DNA of 64,000 nt from JAYPAN01 sp049597955 (GTDB lineage Bacteria > Pseudomonadota > Alphaproteobacteria > RS24), in assembly GCA_049597955.1 (NCBI GenBank), contig JBMYND010000009.1, positions 1-64,000 on the forward strand, read 5' to 3'. The notes under the pieces were generated by a model that did not search any database, was not told the origin of the DNA, and was given only the letters and a program-made list of their open reading frames with translations. The first letter of the stretch is position 1. Every line of letters starts with the position of its first letter. Positions 1 to 9,296 of the stretch are shown piece by piece. Both the position numbers and the translations under genes were made by a program.

Positions 1-35
1 GACTGTATATGTTAGGCGAGCCGTGCGGAAAAGTC

Positions 36-72
36 AAAATACAAGTTAAAATACAAGCTAAGATACAGAGCT
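36..72. repeat. three short direct repeats upstream of the amidohydrolase
   Basis: Three near-identical 12-13 base units lie head to tail: AAAATACAAGTT (36-47), AAAATACAAGCT (48-59) and AAGATACAGAGCT (60-72). They end about 67 bases before the ATG at 140. The block is AT-rich against a GC-rich background. Inference: iterated binding sites for a regulator, or a local slippage product. Nothing else is seen in bases 1-139 apart from the purine-rich ribosome site before the ATG. Confidence 0.6.
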
Positions 73-139
73 GGCCAAAGCAGGCTGCGATATTGAAATC
101 CGGCAATAAGACGCTAGAGTTGAGGCAGGGGAGAAGACA

Positions 140-1780
140 ATGACCACAATCTATCAGGCCGCCACGATTTTAACCATGAACCCTGACCGGCCGCGCGCCA
201 CCCATATTGCGGTGCGCGACGGGCATATCCTGGCCGTCGGCGCTGCTGAAGACATGCCGGATGGCGGCATGATAGACAGGCAATTTGCCGATAAAGTGCT
301 GATGCCCGGCTTTGTGGAAGGCCACAGCCATATTATGGAAGGCTTGTTCTGGGATTATCATTATGTCGGCTATTATGACCGCGAAGGGCCGGATGGCACG
401 ATTTGGCCGGGGCTGAAATCGATTGACGCTGTGCTGGCGCGGCTTAAGGAAATCATCGCCAGCCGCCCCGCCGCCCAAGCCGATGCGCCGCTTATCGCTT
501 GGGGTTTTGACCCGATATTCTTTAGCGGGCGGCGGATGAATATTGCCGATTTGGACAGCGTGTCAGCCGATATACCAATCATTGTGCTGCATGCGTCGCT
601 GCATATTCTCAACACCAATTCGCCGGTCATGGAAGCCGCCGGTGTTAAGGAGAGCGACAATAGCGAAGCCATTCGCCGCGATGAAAATGGCCAGCCTTCG
701 GGCGAATTTCTTGGCCAGCTCGGCATGTATATGGCCATGCGCACCACCGGGCTTAATCTGCTGGCCGCTTCCGGCACCGGCAGCAGCCTTAAAAATTTCG
801 CCAATGTCGCCCGCCAAACCGGCGTCACCACCGCCACGGATTTGGCCAATCCCCTGCCTGATGCGGCGGTTGAAGTGCTGGTGGAAACGGTTAATCGCGA
901 TGATTTTCCAATGCGGCTGGTGGTTGCCTTGCAAGGCGGCGGGCCGGAAGCGGCACAGGGCATTGCCCGCTTGCACGAATTGGCAAAACATCAAAGCGAC
1001 AAGCTGCGCATGCCGATGGTGAAATTTGTCGCCGATGGCTCCATTCAAGGGTTTTCCGCGCGGCTGAAATGGCCGGGCTATCATAATGGCGCACCCAATG
1101 GGCTTTGGTATATTGAACCGTCACGGCTGAAAGAGCTGGTCGCCGCCTATCACAGCGCCGGGTTTCAGATACATATCCATACCAATGGCGATGAATGCAC
1201 TGAGCTTGCGCTTGATGCGATTGAGGCGGCGATAACCGCCCATCCAAGGCCCGACCACCGCCACACGCTGCAACATTGCCAAATGGCCAGCCGCGCGCAA
1301 TTTCACCGCATGGCGGCGCTTGGCGTCGGGGTAAATCTGTTTTCCAACCATCTTTATTATTGGGGCGATGCGCATATTTCCACCACAATGGGGCCGGAGC
1401 GCGCCGCCCGGCTCGACAATGCCGGTGCCGCGCTTGACGCCGGTGTCAATCTGGCGATTCATTCCGACGCGCCGGTGACCGCGCTGGCCCCGCTTTTTAC
1501 CGCCTGGTGCGCGATTAACCGATTAACCTCTGGCGGGGTGACATTGGGCGGCGACAGCGCCAAAATCAGCGTCGCCCAAGCCTTGCAAGCGATTACTTTG
1601 GGGGCGGCGCGCTCGTTAAAAATGGATAGCGAGATTGGCAGTCTCGAAGCGGGCAAGCGCGCCGATTGCGCCATTCTTGATGCCGACCCAATGGCAATTG
1701 ACCCGATGGCGCTGAAAGATATTGGCATTGCCGGCACAATGGTTGGCGGCCATATTTATATGAATGGCAAGCGGGGCTGA
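140..1780 (+). CDS. amidohydrolase family protein (YtcJ-like)
   Basis: This 546-residue metal-dependent hydrolase belongs to the amidohydrolase_3/YtcJ group. Members cleave amide or similar C-N bonds in a TIM barrel; the substrate here is unknown. Residues 56-67 hold the metal-binding GFVEGHSH motif (H62, H64). Later come the DGSIQG segment near 300, HIHTNGD near 345, a further His cluster (HRHTLQH) near 375 and the IHSDAP aspartate motif near 440, all in the usual order. There is no signal peptide, so it is probably cytoplasmic. The start fits an AGGGGAGAAG ribosome site. It is first of three tightly packed genes with the CobW GTPase and cytochrome b561. Confidence 0.9.
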   Translation: MTTIYQAATILTMNPDRPRATHIAVRDGHILAVGAAEDMPDGGMIDRQFADKVLMPGFVEGHSHIMEGLFWDYHYVGYYDREGPDGTIWPGLKSIDAVLARLKEIIASRPAAQADAPLIAWGFDPIFFSGRRMNIADLDSVSADIPIIVLHASLHILNTNSPVMEAAGVKESDNSEAIRRDENGQPSGEFLGQLGMYMAMRTTGLNLLAASGTGSSLKNFANVARQTGVTTATDLANPLPDAAVEVLVETVNRDDFPMRLVVALQGGGPEAAQGIARLHELAKHQSDKLRMPMVKFVADGSIQGFSARLKWPGYHNGAPNGLWYIEPSRLKELVAAYHSAGFQIHIHTNGDECTELALDAIEAAITAHPRPDHRHTLQHCQMASRAQFHRMAALGVGVNLFSNHLYYWGDAHISTTMGPERAARLDNAGAALDAGVNLAIHSDAPVTALAPLFTAWCAINRLTSGGVTLGGDSAKISVAQALQAITLGAARSLKMDSEIGSLEAGKRADCAILDADPMAIDPMALKDIGIAGTMVGGHIYMNGKRG

Positions 1781-1784
1781 CGCA

Positions 1785-2711
1785 ATGACCGCCTCTGCCG
1801 TGCCTTTGACCATTATTGCCGGTTTCCTCGGCACCGGAAAAACCGCTTTGCTCAATCATTTATTGTCGCAAGCGGGCGGGCGGCGGCTGACCGCTCTGGT
1901 CAATGATTTCGGCGCGCTGAATATAGACAGCGAGTTAATCGCAGCACGGCATGGCGGGCAAATCGCGCTGGCCAATGGCTGTGTGTGCTGCTCGATTGGC
2001 GATGATTTGGCGCTGGCCCTGCATGAGGTGATGGGCCAGTCGCCGCGCCCCGACCATATTTTGATTGAAGCCAGCGGCGTTGCCGACCCGGCGCGCATTG
2101 CCGGTTTTGCCGCTGTTGACCGCGATTTGCGGCTTGATACAATTGTCACATTGGTCGATGTCACCGCCCATGCGGGCCATGCGCGCGACCCCTATCTGGC
2201 CGATAATTACCAATGCCAGATAAATGCCGCCAATGTTTTTCTGCTGAGCAAAACCGATATTGCCACATTGGAACAAGAGCGCCATGTCCGGGCCGATTTG
2301 ACAGCGCAGCGCGCTGAAATTGCGCAATTGCGCTGCACGCATGGGCAGATTGACAGCGATATTATTCTTGAGCCGGTTTTGCATGGGCGCACGGCAATTG
2401 CGCCATGCGCAGTGGCTGATACAACCCGAAAAGTAACGCATGGCTTTGAACGCCGCGCCCTCACCCTGCCCTTGCCCCTGCCGCGTGAAGAATTGGCCGC
2501 CAAGCTGGCCGGTCTGGCCCCGTATTTGCTGCGCGCCAAGGGGATTTTGCGCGACGCGCAAGGCGCTTATGTGCTGCATTATGCCGGTGGCCGGATTGAT
2601 ATTGCCGCTTTTGACGGCCCGCCAAGCGGGCATTTTGTTATTATTGGCCGCCCCGGCCTCACCGACAAAGCCGACAGCCTCGCCCTTGCCGGCATAGCCG
2701 AGCCAGCCTGA
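1785..2711 (+). CDS. CobW/G3E family GTP-binding protein
   Basis: This 308-residue G3E GTPase (CobW/YjiA/ZNG1 type) belongs to proteins that handle metals and load metalloenzymes. It has the P-loop GFLGTGKT (13-20), the metal-binding GCVCC motif (65-69), EASGVADP near 95-102 and SKTD in the guanine-binding position (155-158). A CobW C-terminal domain occupies roughly the last 90 residues. An in-frame ATG at 1764 lies inside the upstream gene; the ATG at 1785, four bases after that gene's stop, gives the normal CobW N-terminus. Tight coupling to a metal-dependent amidohydrolase suggests it could metallate that enzyme, which is inference. Confidence 0.9.
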   Translation: MTASAVPLTIIAGFLGTGKTALLNHLLSQAGGRRLTALVNDFGALNIDSELIAARHGGQIALANGCVCCSIGDDLALALHEVMGQSPRPDHILIEASGVADPARIAGFAAVDRDLRLDTIVTLVDVTAHAGHARDPYLADNYQCQINAANVFLLSKTDIATLEQERHVRADLTAQRAEIAQLRCTHGQIDSDIILEPVLHGRTAIAPCAVADTTRKVTHGFERRALTLPLPLPREELAAKLAGLAPYLLRAKGILRDAQGAYVLHYAGGRIDIAAFDGPPSGHFVIIGRPGLTDKADSLALAGIAEPA

Positions 2712-3355
2712 TGGTGTGGGATTTACCAACCCGCCTGTTTCATTGGGGCTTTGCCGGCAGCATTATCGGCGCTTATGTCACCGGCGAAAATGGCGCAACC
2801 TATTGGCATGAATTATTCGGCCTGGCCGCTTTCGGCTTGTTGGTTTTTCGCCTGATTTGGGGCTTTGTCGGTCATCCGAGCGCGCGCTTTATCAATCTGT
2901 TGCACGCGCCTGCGGTGATTGCCGCCTATATAAGCGCCATCGTCAACCGCGCGACACGGCTTTACCCCGGGCATAACCCGTTGGGCGGGCTGTCGGTTAT
3001 CGCATTGCTGGCGCTTATGGGCGGCATGGCCGTGACCGGCCTTTGGACGGGTGACGATATTCTCTACGAAGCACCGCTGAGCGTGCTGGCACCACAGCTC
3101 TTTGCCGATTGGCCGGCTCCTGCCGGTCGCTGGCACAGTCGATTGCATGATTTTATATTGCCGCTGGTCGCCCTGCATGTCAGCGCCATCATATTTCACC
3201 GCCTTTGGCTGGGTGAGAAACTGGCCACGCGCATGGTGACGGGCGGTGTAAATGGCGCGCCGCCATCGCCGCGCCGCAGCCTGTTCGGTCTGGCTTTGCT
3301 GGCCCTTTGCCTTGGCGGTGCCTTGTCGCTGTCACTGCTGACACCGAATTATTAA
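2711..3355 (+). CDS. cytochrome b561 family membrane protein
   Basis: This 214-residue integral membrane diheme cytochrome b of the bacterial b561 / hydrogenase b-subunit type moves electrons between quinol and periplasmic partners. The sequence opens with WDLPTRLFHW, typical of the family (heme His at about 11). More histidines lie in YWHELFG (about 34), SRLHDF and LVALHVSAIIFH (about 150-165), with four to five hydrophobic segments. The start codon overlaps the stop of the CobW gene by one base. The cytochrome c' gene converges on it with only 3 bases between the stops, and b561 and c' genes are frequent neighbours, so c' may be its redox partner (inference). Confidence 0.88.
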   Translation: MVWDLPTRLFHWGFAGSIIGAYVTGENGATYWHELFGLAAFGLLVFRLIWGFVGHPSARFINLLHAPAVIAAYISAIVNRATRLYPGHNPLGGLSVIALLALMGGMAVTGLWTGDDILYEAPLSVLAPQLFADWPAPAGRWHSRLHDFILPLVALHVSAIIFHRLWLGEKLATRMVTGGVNGAPPSPRRSLFGLALLALCLGGALSLSLLTPNY

Positions 3356-3358
3356 ACG

Positions 3359-3826
3359 CTATTTTTTATTGCGATAGCTGTCATGGCAGCTTTTGCATGT
3401 GCCGCCCATTTTGCGCGCGGCGGCCACAACATTGTTTTTATCCGCCACTTGTGCGGCCATGACAAGGCTGCGAGCGGCCTCAGCATTGGCTTTCGCCTTG
3501 GCTTCAAAATCGGCGAAATTCTCCCAGATTTCGGCCCGCGCACCCTTGCTGGAACTGCCCGCCGGAAAATAGCGCGGCATGGCATCAGCCCAGTCAGCAA
3601 TGCGGGTGGCTGCTTTTTCAATCGCCACATAATCACCCGCCGCCATATGCTTTTTGAAAATCGCCTGAATATCAGCACCGCTTTGCTTAAAGCGTTTAAT
3701 GCGTTTTTCGACCAGCATTTCGGGTGAGGCGTTTTCCCCGGCCAAGTGATGACCGGCGGAAAGCTGTCCTGTCATGGTAACAGACAAAATAGCGGAAACG
3801 GCCAAAGCCGTTATTAAAAAGCGCAT
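3359..3826 (-). CDS. cytochrome c' (class II c-type cytochrome)
   Basis: This 155-residue periplasmic cytochrome c' is a four-helix bundle heme protein that binds NO and CO in characterised members. Residues 1-24 form a Sec signal peptide (hydrophobic core then LSAGHH). The heme site CKSCH is near the C-terminus (about 145-149), the hallmark position for class II cytochromes c. The spaced helices match the family (about 130 residues mature). It ends 3 bases from the stop of the b561 gene on the other strand. It follows the class II aldolase gene on the same strand by 11 bases, so those two are probably cotranscribed. Confidence 0.93.
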   Translation of the reverse strand: MRFLITALAVSAILSVTMTGQLSAGHHLAGENASPEMLVEKRIKRFKQSGADIQAIFKKHMAAGDYVAIEKAATRIADWADAMPRYFPAGSSSKGARAEIWENFADFEAKAKANAEAARSLVMAAQVADKNNVVAAARKMGGTCKSCHDSYRNKK

Positions 3827-3837
3827 CGGGCGGTCTC

Positions 3838-4602
3838 CTAATCGCGGAAGGAAGGGTCCAACCGGTCAAGCTTGCGCAGCAAAGCCGGCCAAGCCAGTTT
3901 TTCCACACCTGGCTTGAACAGCGATTCCGACTGTTCTTTGGTTGTGTCCAGCGCCGCTTGCGATGGCATATTGGGCTCACCGCTCAGCGCCCGCACTTGC
4001 GCCGTGCAGGCCCGCTCAAGAAAGTAAATCCCCATAAAGGCCATGCCGCAATTCTCACCGACAGACAAAGTGCCGTGATTGCGCAGCATCATCAGTTTTT
4101 TGTCGCCAATATCGGCAATCAGCCTTTCGCGCTCGTCAAGATTCAACGCCACGCCCTCATAGTCGTGATAGGCCAGATTGGCGCGCGCCAGCATGGCGGT
4201 TTGCGACAAGGGCATCAGCCCGTCTTTTTGCGCCGAAACGGCAACGCCGTCATCTGTGTGCAAATGCAAGACGCAATGGGCATCTTCGCGGGCCGAATGA
4301 ATGGCGCTGTGAATGGTAAAACCGGCGGGATTGACGAAATAGGGGCTGTCCATAACGATATTGCCCTCAAGGTCAATTTTCACCAGGCTGGAAGCGGTGA
4401 TTTCCTCAAACAACATGCCATAAGGGTTGATTAGGAAATGATGTTCCGGCCCGGGAATGCGCACGGAAATATGGGTAAAAATCATGTCATCCCAACCATA
4501 CATGGCGACAAGCCGGTAGGTTGCGGCAAGATCAACGCGCAATTGCCACTCTTCGGGGCTGACAATATCTTTGACGGATTTGATTTCTTCGGCTGCGGAC
4601 AT
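3838..4602 (-). CDS. class II aldolase/adducin family protein
   Basis: This 254-residue member of the class II aldolase/adducin superfamily groups with the AraD- and fuculose-aldolase-like cytoplasmic proteins. It shows the expected metal histidines: FTHISVRIPG near 45, HLHTDDG near 115, then a later HGTLSVG segment near 175. The substrate cannot be told. An in-frame codon at 4665 would add 21 basic residues, but the ATG at 4602 is preceded by a clear AGGAGG ribosome site and starts the conserved region. About 150 bases without a gene separate it from glpK; that gap contains a TTGACA hexamer on the minus strand but no convincing -10 at the right distance. Confidence 0.85.
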   Translation of the reverse strand: MSAAEEIKSVKDIVSPEEWQLRVDLAATYRLVAMYGWDDMIFTHISVRIPGPEHHFLINPYGMLFEEITASSLVKIDLEGNIVMDSPYFVNPAGFTIHSAIHSAREDAHCVLHLHTDDGVAVSAQKDGLMPLSQTAMLARANLAYHDYEGVALNLDERERLIADIGDKKLMMLRNHGTLSVGENCGMAFMGIYFLERACTAQVRALSGEPNMPSQAALDTTKEQSESLFKPGVEKLAWPALLRKLDRLDPSFRD

Positions 4603-4754
4603 TTTATCCTCCTCGCTTTCTCTCCCTGTGCGTTTAAGGTCGCGCAAACTGCCTGCGCGGCGCATCGCACAATATCTTTCTAACCGTGCGGCGAAACCGT
4701 CCTTTTGTCAATCGGAATGAGCAAAAGGCACAGGGGGAAAAGAGAAATGCGCAC

Positions 4755-6248
4755 TTAGCCGCCCAGCACTTGCGCCAGCGCGGCACGCCAATCTGCCTGT
4801 TTGGCGGCGCGCCGGTCTTCGGCCATTATCGGCTCAAAGCGCCGCTCAAGCGCCCAACCATCGGCCAATTGCGCCGGGCTGTCATACCAACCCAAAGACA
4901 GCATGGCGAGCATGGCCGCGCCGAGCGCCGTGGTCTCGGTCATTTCAGGCCGGTCAATCGGACAGGCGCATAAATCAGCCAGATTTTGACACAGCCAGTC
5001 ATTTGCCACCATGCCGCCATCAACCCGTAAAATCGGCGGCACATCAAGACCGGCAGCGGCCATATCCGCCGCTATGGCGCGCAATAAATCATCGGTTTGC
5101 AAGGAGACGGATTCCAAAGCCGCGCGCATAATATCGGCGCGCGCTGTATCGCGGGTCATGTTGAAAAAAGCCGCCCGCGCATCCGGCGCCCAATGCGGCG
5201 CACCAAGGCCGGTAAAGGCTGGCACAAGAACCGTCCGGCTGTCGGGATTGGCCTGCGCCACCAGTGCTTCGCTGTCCGATGCTTTCTGCACGATACCAAG
5301 CCCGTCGCGCAACCATTGGACAATCGCCCCGGCCATAAAAATACTGCCTTCCAGCGCATAGCTGGTCTGCCCATTGAGCCGATAGCCAATCGTGGTCAAC
5401 AGGCGATTGCCCGAGGCGACCGGCTTGTCGCCCGTATTGGCCAGCACAAAACAGCCCGTGCCATAGGTTGACTTGACCATGCCCGGCGTGAAACAGGCTT
5501 GACCGAAAGCGGCTGCTTGCTGGTCACCGGCAATGCCGCAAATCGGCAAACAAACGCCCAGCACTTCTGCCGCGCTTGTGCCGAAATCGGCGGCGCAATC
5601 TTTCACTTCCGGCAAAATTGCGGTCGGCACATTGAACAGCGACAATAATGCCGTGTCCCATTTATTGTCATGGATATTGTAAAGGCTGGTGCGCGCCGCA
5701 TTTGTGGCATCGGTGGCATGACTTGTGCGATTGGTGAGTTGCCAGACCAGCCAACTGTCAATCGTGCCGCAAGCCAATTCGCCAGCTTCTGCCCGTGCGC
5801 GCGCTTCCGGCACATGGTCAAGCAACCAGCCTATTTTGCTGGCTGAAAAATACGGGTCGAGCAATAATCCGGTTTTGGCGGTGATGGTGGCTTCATGTCC
5901 GGCGGCGCGCAAAGCCTCGCATGTCTGCGCGGTGCGCCGGTCTTGCCAGACAATCGCATGATGCACCGGCTTGCCGGTTGCCCGCTCCCATAGCACCACG
6001 GTCTCGCGCTGATTGGTTATCGCAATTCCGGCAAAATTATCGGCCCCGCAATCTTGCAAAACTTTTTTGCACACGGCCAATGTCGTGTCCCATATCTCAT
6101 TGGCATCATGCTCAACCCAACCATCTTCGGGAAATATCTGGCGAAACTCCTGCTGCGCGACACCTTGCACATGACCGGATGCGTCAATTGCCAGCGCCCG
6201 CGATGAGGTTGTTCCCTGGTCAATACTGAGAATAAGCTTTTCTGCCAT
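4755..6248 (-). CDS. glpK: glycerol kinase
   Basis: Glycerol kinase (497 residues) phosphorylates glycerol to sn-glycerol 3-phosphate with ATP in the cytoplasm. The N-terminal FGGY-kinase phosphate loop SIDQGTTSSRALAID is at about 8-22. The substrate-binding GWVEHDA segment, the WQDRRT stretch and the C-terminal GLGAPHW and VDGGMVANDW motifs follow in order. The length equals the family norm. The start at 6248 (MAEKLIL) is preferred over the codon at 6266 because it matches family N-termini and has a GGGCGG-type site upstream. No glpF or glpD is adjacent. It is divergent from nadK across 172 bases. Confidence 0.97.
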   Translation of the reverse strand: MAEKLILSIDQGTTSSRALAIDASGHVQGVAQQEFRQIFPEDGWVEHDANEIWDTTLAVCKKVLQDCGADNFAGIAITNQRETVVLWERATGKPVHHAIVWQDRRTAQTCEALRAAGHEATITAKTGLLLDPYFSASKIGWLLDHVPEARARAEAGELACGTIDSWLVWQLTNRTSHATDATNAARTSLYNIHDNKWDTALLSLFNVPTAILPEVKDCAADFGTSAAEVLGVCLPICGIAGDQQAAAFGQACFTPGMVKSTYGTGCFVLANTGDKPVASGNRLLTTIGYRLNGQTSYALEGSIFMAGAIVQWLRDGLGIVQKASDSEALVAQANPDSRTVLVPAFTGLGAPHWAPDARAAFFNMTRDTARADIMRAALESVSLQTDDLLRAIAADMAAAGLDVPPILRVDGGMVANDWLCQNLADLCACPIDRPEMTETTALGAAMLAMLSLGWYDSPAQLADGWALERRFEPIMAEDRRAAKQADWRAALAQVLGG

Positions 6249-6358
6249 AGCGCACCGCCCTTTCACCTAACGGCCAATAGTGTAGCGCGCCGCGCGCCGG
6301 ACGGGTAGGCTGTATTTCTTGTCAAAACAGGGTTAAACAATGCTAAGACAGAACCATT

Positions 6359-6384
6359 GCGGGGTGTCGCGCGTATAGCCCCGC
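6359..6384. other. inverted repeat in the glpK/nadK divergent region
   Basis: GCGGGG (6359-6364) and CCCCGC (6379-6384) can pair as a 6-bp stem with a 14-base loop, about 37 bases before the nadK start. It is not followed by a T-run. It could be an operator or leader hairpin. The 172-base gap between glpK and nadK holds nothing else I can support. Confidence 0.35.
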
Positions 6385-6420
6385 ATATAGCGATGACACT
6401 CAGGAACTGACATAAATCAA

Positions 6421-7197
6421 ATGGCAGAAAAACCTTCCAAAAAGCTGGCTTTTGTGGCCAGCGCCGGTGCCGAGGCGCAGGCGGCGCAAAAGACGCTGAC
6501 GGCGGCTTATGGCGGCGTCGCGCCCGATGAGGCCGATGTGATTGTCGCGCTTGGCGGTGATGGCATGATGCTGCAAACCATGCATGCCAATATGCGCACC
6601 GGCACACCGATTTTCGGCATGAATCATGGCTCTGTGGGTTTTTTGATGAACCGCTATAGCGAAGCAGATTTGCTTGACCGGCTGGACAAGTCGAATATGA
6701 CAGTGCTGTATCCGCTGCTGATGACCGCCCGCGACAGTTCCGGCAAGATGCATGAGGCGCTGGCCATTAACGAGGTTTCGCTGCTGCGTCAGACAGCACA
6801 GGCAGCCAAGCTGGAAATCTCGGTTGACGGGCGGGTGCGGATGGATGAGCTGGTCTGCGACGGCATACTCATGGCGACGCCGGCTGGCAGCACAGCCTAT
6901 AATCTTTCCGCCCATGGGCCGATTTTGCCAATCGATGCCAAGCTGATGGCACTGACGCCAATTTCCGCCTTTCGGCCAAGACGCTGGCGCGGTGCCTTGC
7001 TGCCGGAAAATGCCGAGGTTCAGATAAAGACATTGGAAAGTGAAAAACGACCAATCAGCGCCGTTGCCGACCATGCCGAATTTCGCGACATTGTCGAGGT
7101 CAGCGTCAAGCAGCAGCGCAAGCACCAGCTTTTCATTTTATTCGATGATGACCACAGCCTTGACGAGCGTGTGCTGGCCGAACAATTTATGCCATAG
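6421..7197 (+). CDS. nadK: NAD kinase
   Basis: NAD kinase (258 residues) makes NADP from NAD and ATP (or polyphosphate) in the cytoplasm. The diagnostic motifs are present: GGDG at 45-48, NHGSVGFL near 68-75 (alphaproteobacterial form of NxGxxGFL) and TPAGSTAY near 156-163. Its length is at the short end of the family, as usual in alphaproteobacteria. The gene stands alone, divergent from glpK and convergent with the Nudix gene 14 bases beyond its stop. The ribosome site is weak (no clear GGAGG before the ATG). Confidence 0.96.
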   Translation: MAEKPSKKLAFVASAGAEAQAAQKTLTAAYGGVAPDEADVIVALGGDGMMLQTMHANMRTGTPIFGMNHGSVGFLMNRYSEADLLDRLDKSNMTVLYPLLMTARDSSGKMHEALAINEVSLLRQTAQAAKLEISVDGRVRMDELVCDGILMATPAGSTAYNLSAHGPILPIDAKLMALTPISAFRPRRWRGALLPENAEVQIKTLESEKRPISAVADHAEFRDIVEVSVKQQRKHQLFILFDDDHSLDERVLAEQFMP

Positions 7198-7211
7198 GCT
7201 CGGCTCCGGCA

Positions 7212-7991
7212 TCACAGCCCGCGGGTAATATCCTCGCGCGGGTCGCCATAACCGGCATTGGCCTGAATCCGCAGAAATGTCTTGTCGCCATCTTGCTCGA
7301 CAAAGGGTTGCACCGTCACCACATTGCCGCATTTATCCAGCGCATCGGCGACATTGGCGCGCTCGGCCAGCATTTGCAGATTCATCCGTGTCGGAAAAAT
7401 CACCGTGCGCTTGCCGGCATCGGCATCGGCCATGGCTTGAGCCGGTGAAATCCAAATACTGTCCACGCTTTCGCTGCCATCATGCGCGCCAATATGGCCT
7501 TCCGGCGCGCGGGTCAGGTAAAAATATGTGTCAAAGCGCTTTTTCATCATATCCGGCGTTTTCCAATGGGCGAAATGACCCAGCGCATCAACGGCAAATT
7601 CAATACCCGCCTGCTCGGCAAAATCCAGCATAGTCGCGTCACGATTATTGAACCGGTCGCGCCAATCCGACAATTCCTTCAAATGGTCGGCCGAGATAAA
7701 GCTGTCACCGCCTTTCGGGCGGGCCAGCAAAATGCCACATTCCTCAAAAGCTTCACGAATTGAGGCAATGCGATAAGCCAATTCGGCATCTTGCAAATGC
7801 TCGGCTGCCCCGCAATGGGCGCGCAAGCCAGCGTCAAAATCAGCATTATCCACCTTGCCGCCGGGAAACACCAAGGCACCTGAGGCAAAATCAATTTGAT
7901 GGTGGCGCACCACCATAAAGACTTCGAGGCCATCAGGAATATCGCGCACAATCAACACCGTGGCGGCCGGAATAAATGGATTTTCGGACAT
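7212..7991 (-). CDS. Nudix hydrolase (NUDT19/RP2-like)
   Basis: This 259-residue Nudix protein contains the split Nudix box typical of the NUDT7/NUDT19 branch: FPGGKVDNAD near 50-60, a roughly 25-residue insertion, then REAFEECGIL. Characterised relatives in that branch hydrolyse CoA and acyl-CoAs; the activity here is inferred. The start at 7991 has a GGGAGA site in the end of the upstream MFS gene, whose stop codon is at 7993-7995, so the two form an operon. An upstream in-frame codon at 8117 lies inside the MFS gene and is rejected. Confidence 0.88.
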   Translation of the reverse strand: MSENPFIPAATVLIVRDIPDGLEVFMVVRHHQIDFASGALVFPGGKVDNADFDAGLRAHCGAAEHLQDAELAYRIASIREAFEECGILLARPKGGDSFISADHLKELSDWRDRFNNRDATMLDFAEQAGIEFAVDALGHFAHWKTPDMMKKRFDTYFYLTRAPEGHIGAHDGSESVDSIWISPAQAMADADAGKRTVIFPTRMNLQMLAERANVADALDKCGNVVTVQPFVEQDGDKTFLRIQANAGYGDPREDITRGL

Positions 7992-7992
7992 G

Positions 7993-9219
7993 TTAAACTC
8001 TCCCTTGTGGCGGTATTTTAGCCGCCGCCACGCCAAAGGCAAGCGCGACGACGATAAACAGATAGGCCAGCCCCCATGCGGCAATAACCGCAAAGCTGAT
8101 ACCGGCATCAATGGCAAAGCCGAATATCACCGGCGCGGCGGCGGTTGCTGTCACCCCAAAAGCCGATGTCAGCGACCTTATCGCCCCCAAATGCCGAGTG
8201 CCGAAAAGTTCCGGCCACAGGCTGCCGCTCAAAGGCGCACCAAGGCCAAGATTGACACCGATAAGGCACATATAAACATGCGGTGTAATGCTGCCGAACA
8301 GATTATCGGTGAAGACAAGCAGCGACAGGGCCAGCATAAGCGGCAGCGCGCTGACCGGCAGAAGACGGCGCGCCGAAAATCGGTCTATCAATGGCCCCAT
8401 CAATAGCGACACCACCACTTTGACAACAGCATAAAGCGTGAAGCCCAAAGCCAGTGCCGCCAACGGCCACCCACGCGCATCAGCCAATGCGAGCTGGTGA
8501 AAAAACAGGCCGGTCAACAAAAAGGGCGAGGATGTATAAAGCGGCAAAACACAGTAAAACCGCCAATCGCCCAACACTTCCCCGCGCGCCATGCCAGTAT
8601 CTGCATCCTCAGCATGCGCGCCGATTTTAGCCGAGCGTGGCGGCTCATAGCGGGTCAGAAACACTTGCAGCGGCAAAGCCAGAAACAGCAGGAACAGGCC
8701 GAAAATCAACCAGTTTTGTTGCCAGGAAAAATAAGCCAGCCCGGCCACGGCAATGATTGGCAAAACGCCCTCCGCCGTGGCATAGCCCAATTGCACCAAA
8801 GACACAGCCTGCCCGCGATGCGCCACATAAGCCCGCCCGGTCGCTGTCACGCCGGTATGCGGCGCCAGCGCCTGACCGAAATGGCGCAGGCCGAACAGGG
8901 CTATCGCCAAAAGCGCAATATGATTGGCCAACCCCATCAGCAAGGCCGCCAAGCCGAGGCCGACAAATACAAAAACGGTAAAGACAGGCAATCTGATCTC
9001 GTCAATCAGCTTGCCGGTATAAAGCAGGGCCGCCGCACTCAATAATGTCACGGTAGAATAAAGCGCGCCAAAGCCGCTATTGGACAGGCCGAATTGCAAT
9101 TTTATGGCATCGGCATAAAGCGAGATGAAAAATGTCTGCCCGAAATTGGACAGCGCCATCATCAAAAAGCCGAAAACCAGAAAGCGATATTGCGCGCGGA
9201 TAAAGGCGAAATAGGTCAT
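7993..9219 (-). CDS. MFS transporter
   Basis: This 408-residue inner-membrane protein has about 12 hydrophobic segments of major facilitator type. It carries an ARRLLPVS-like basic loop after the central segment (VVSLLMGPLIDRFSARR), typical of the second-half MFS A-motif. The short N-terminus and the split into two six-helix halves are as expected. The substrate cannot be read from the sequence. It is cotranscribed with the Nudix gene (1-base gap). A 77-base gap separates it from the DksA-like gene upstream on the same strand. Confidence 0.85.
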   Translation of the reverse strand: MTYFAFIRAQYRFLVFGFLMMALSNFGQTFFISLYADAIKLQFGLSNSGFGALYSTVTLLSAAALLYTGKLIDEIRLPVFTVFVFVGLGLAALLMGLANHIALLAIALFGLRHFGQALAPHTGVTATGRAYVAHRGQAVSLVQLGYATAEGVLPIIAVAGLAYFSWQQNWLIFGLFLLFLALPLQVFLTRYEPPRSAKIGAHAEDADTGMARGEVLGDWRFYCVLPLYTSSPFLLTGLFFHQLALADARGWPLAALALGFTLYAVVKVVVSLLMGPLIDRFSARRLLPVSALPLMLALSLLVFTDNLFGSITPHVYMCLIGVNLGLGAPLSGSLWPELFGTRHLGAIRSLTSAFGVTATAAAPVIFGFAIDAGISFAVIAAWGLAYLFIVVALAFGVAAAKIPPQGRV

Positions 9220-9296
9220 GGCTGGCTATAGCCTGCCCATTGGCACAAGACAATAAGCCCATCTCATAAAACATATCATAGAAATATGGCACAAGC

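Noticed and set aside
1935..2729. 264-codon open frame on the minus strand
   Set aside because: Antisense to the CobW gene with all its GTPase motifs.
4603..4754. TTGACA hexamer upstream of the class II aldolase gene as a promoter
   Set aside because: No acceptable -10 lies 16-18 bases away on the minus strand.
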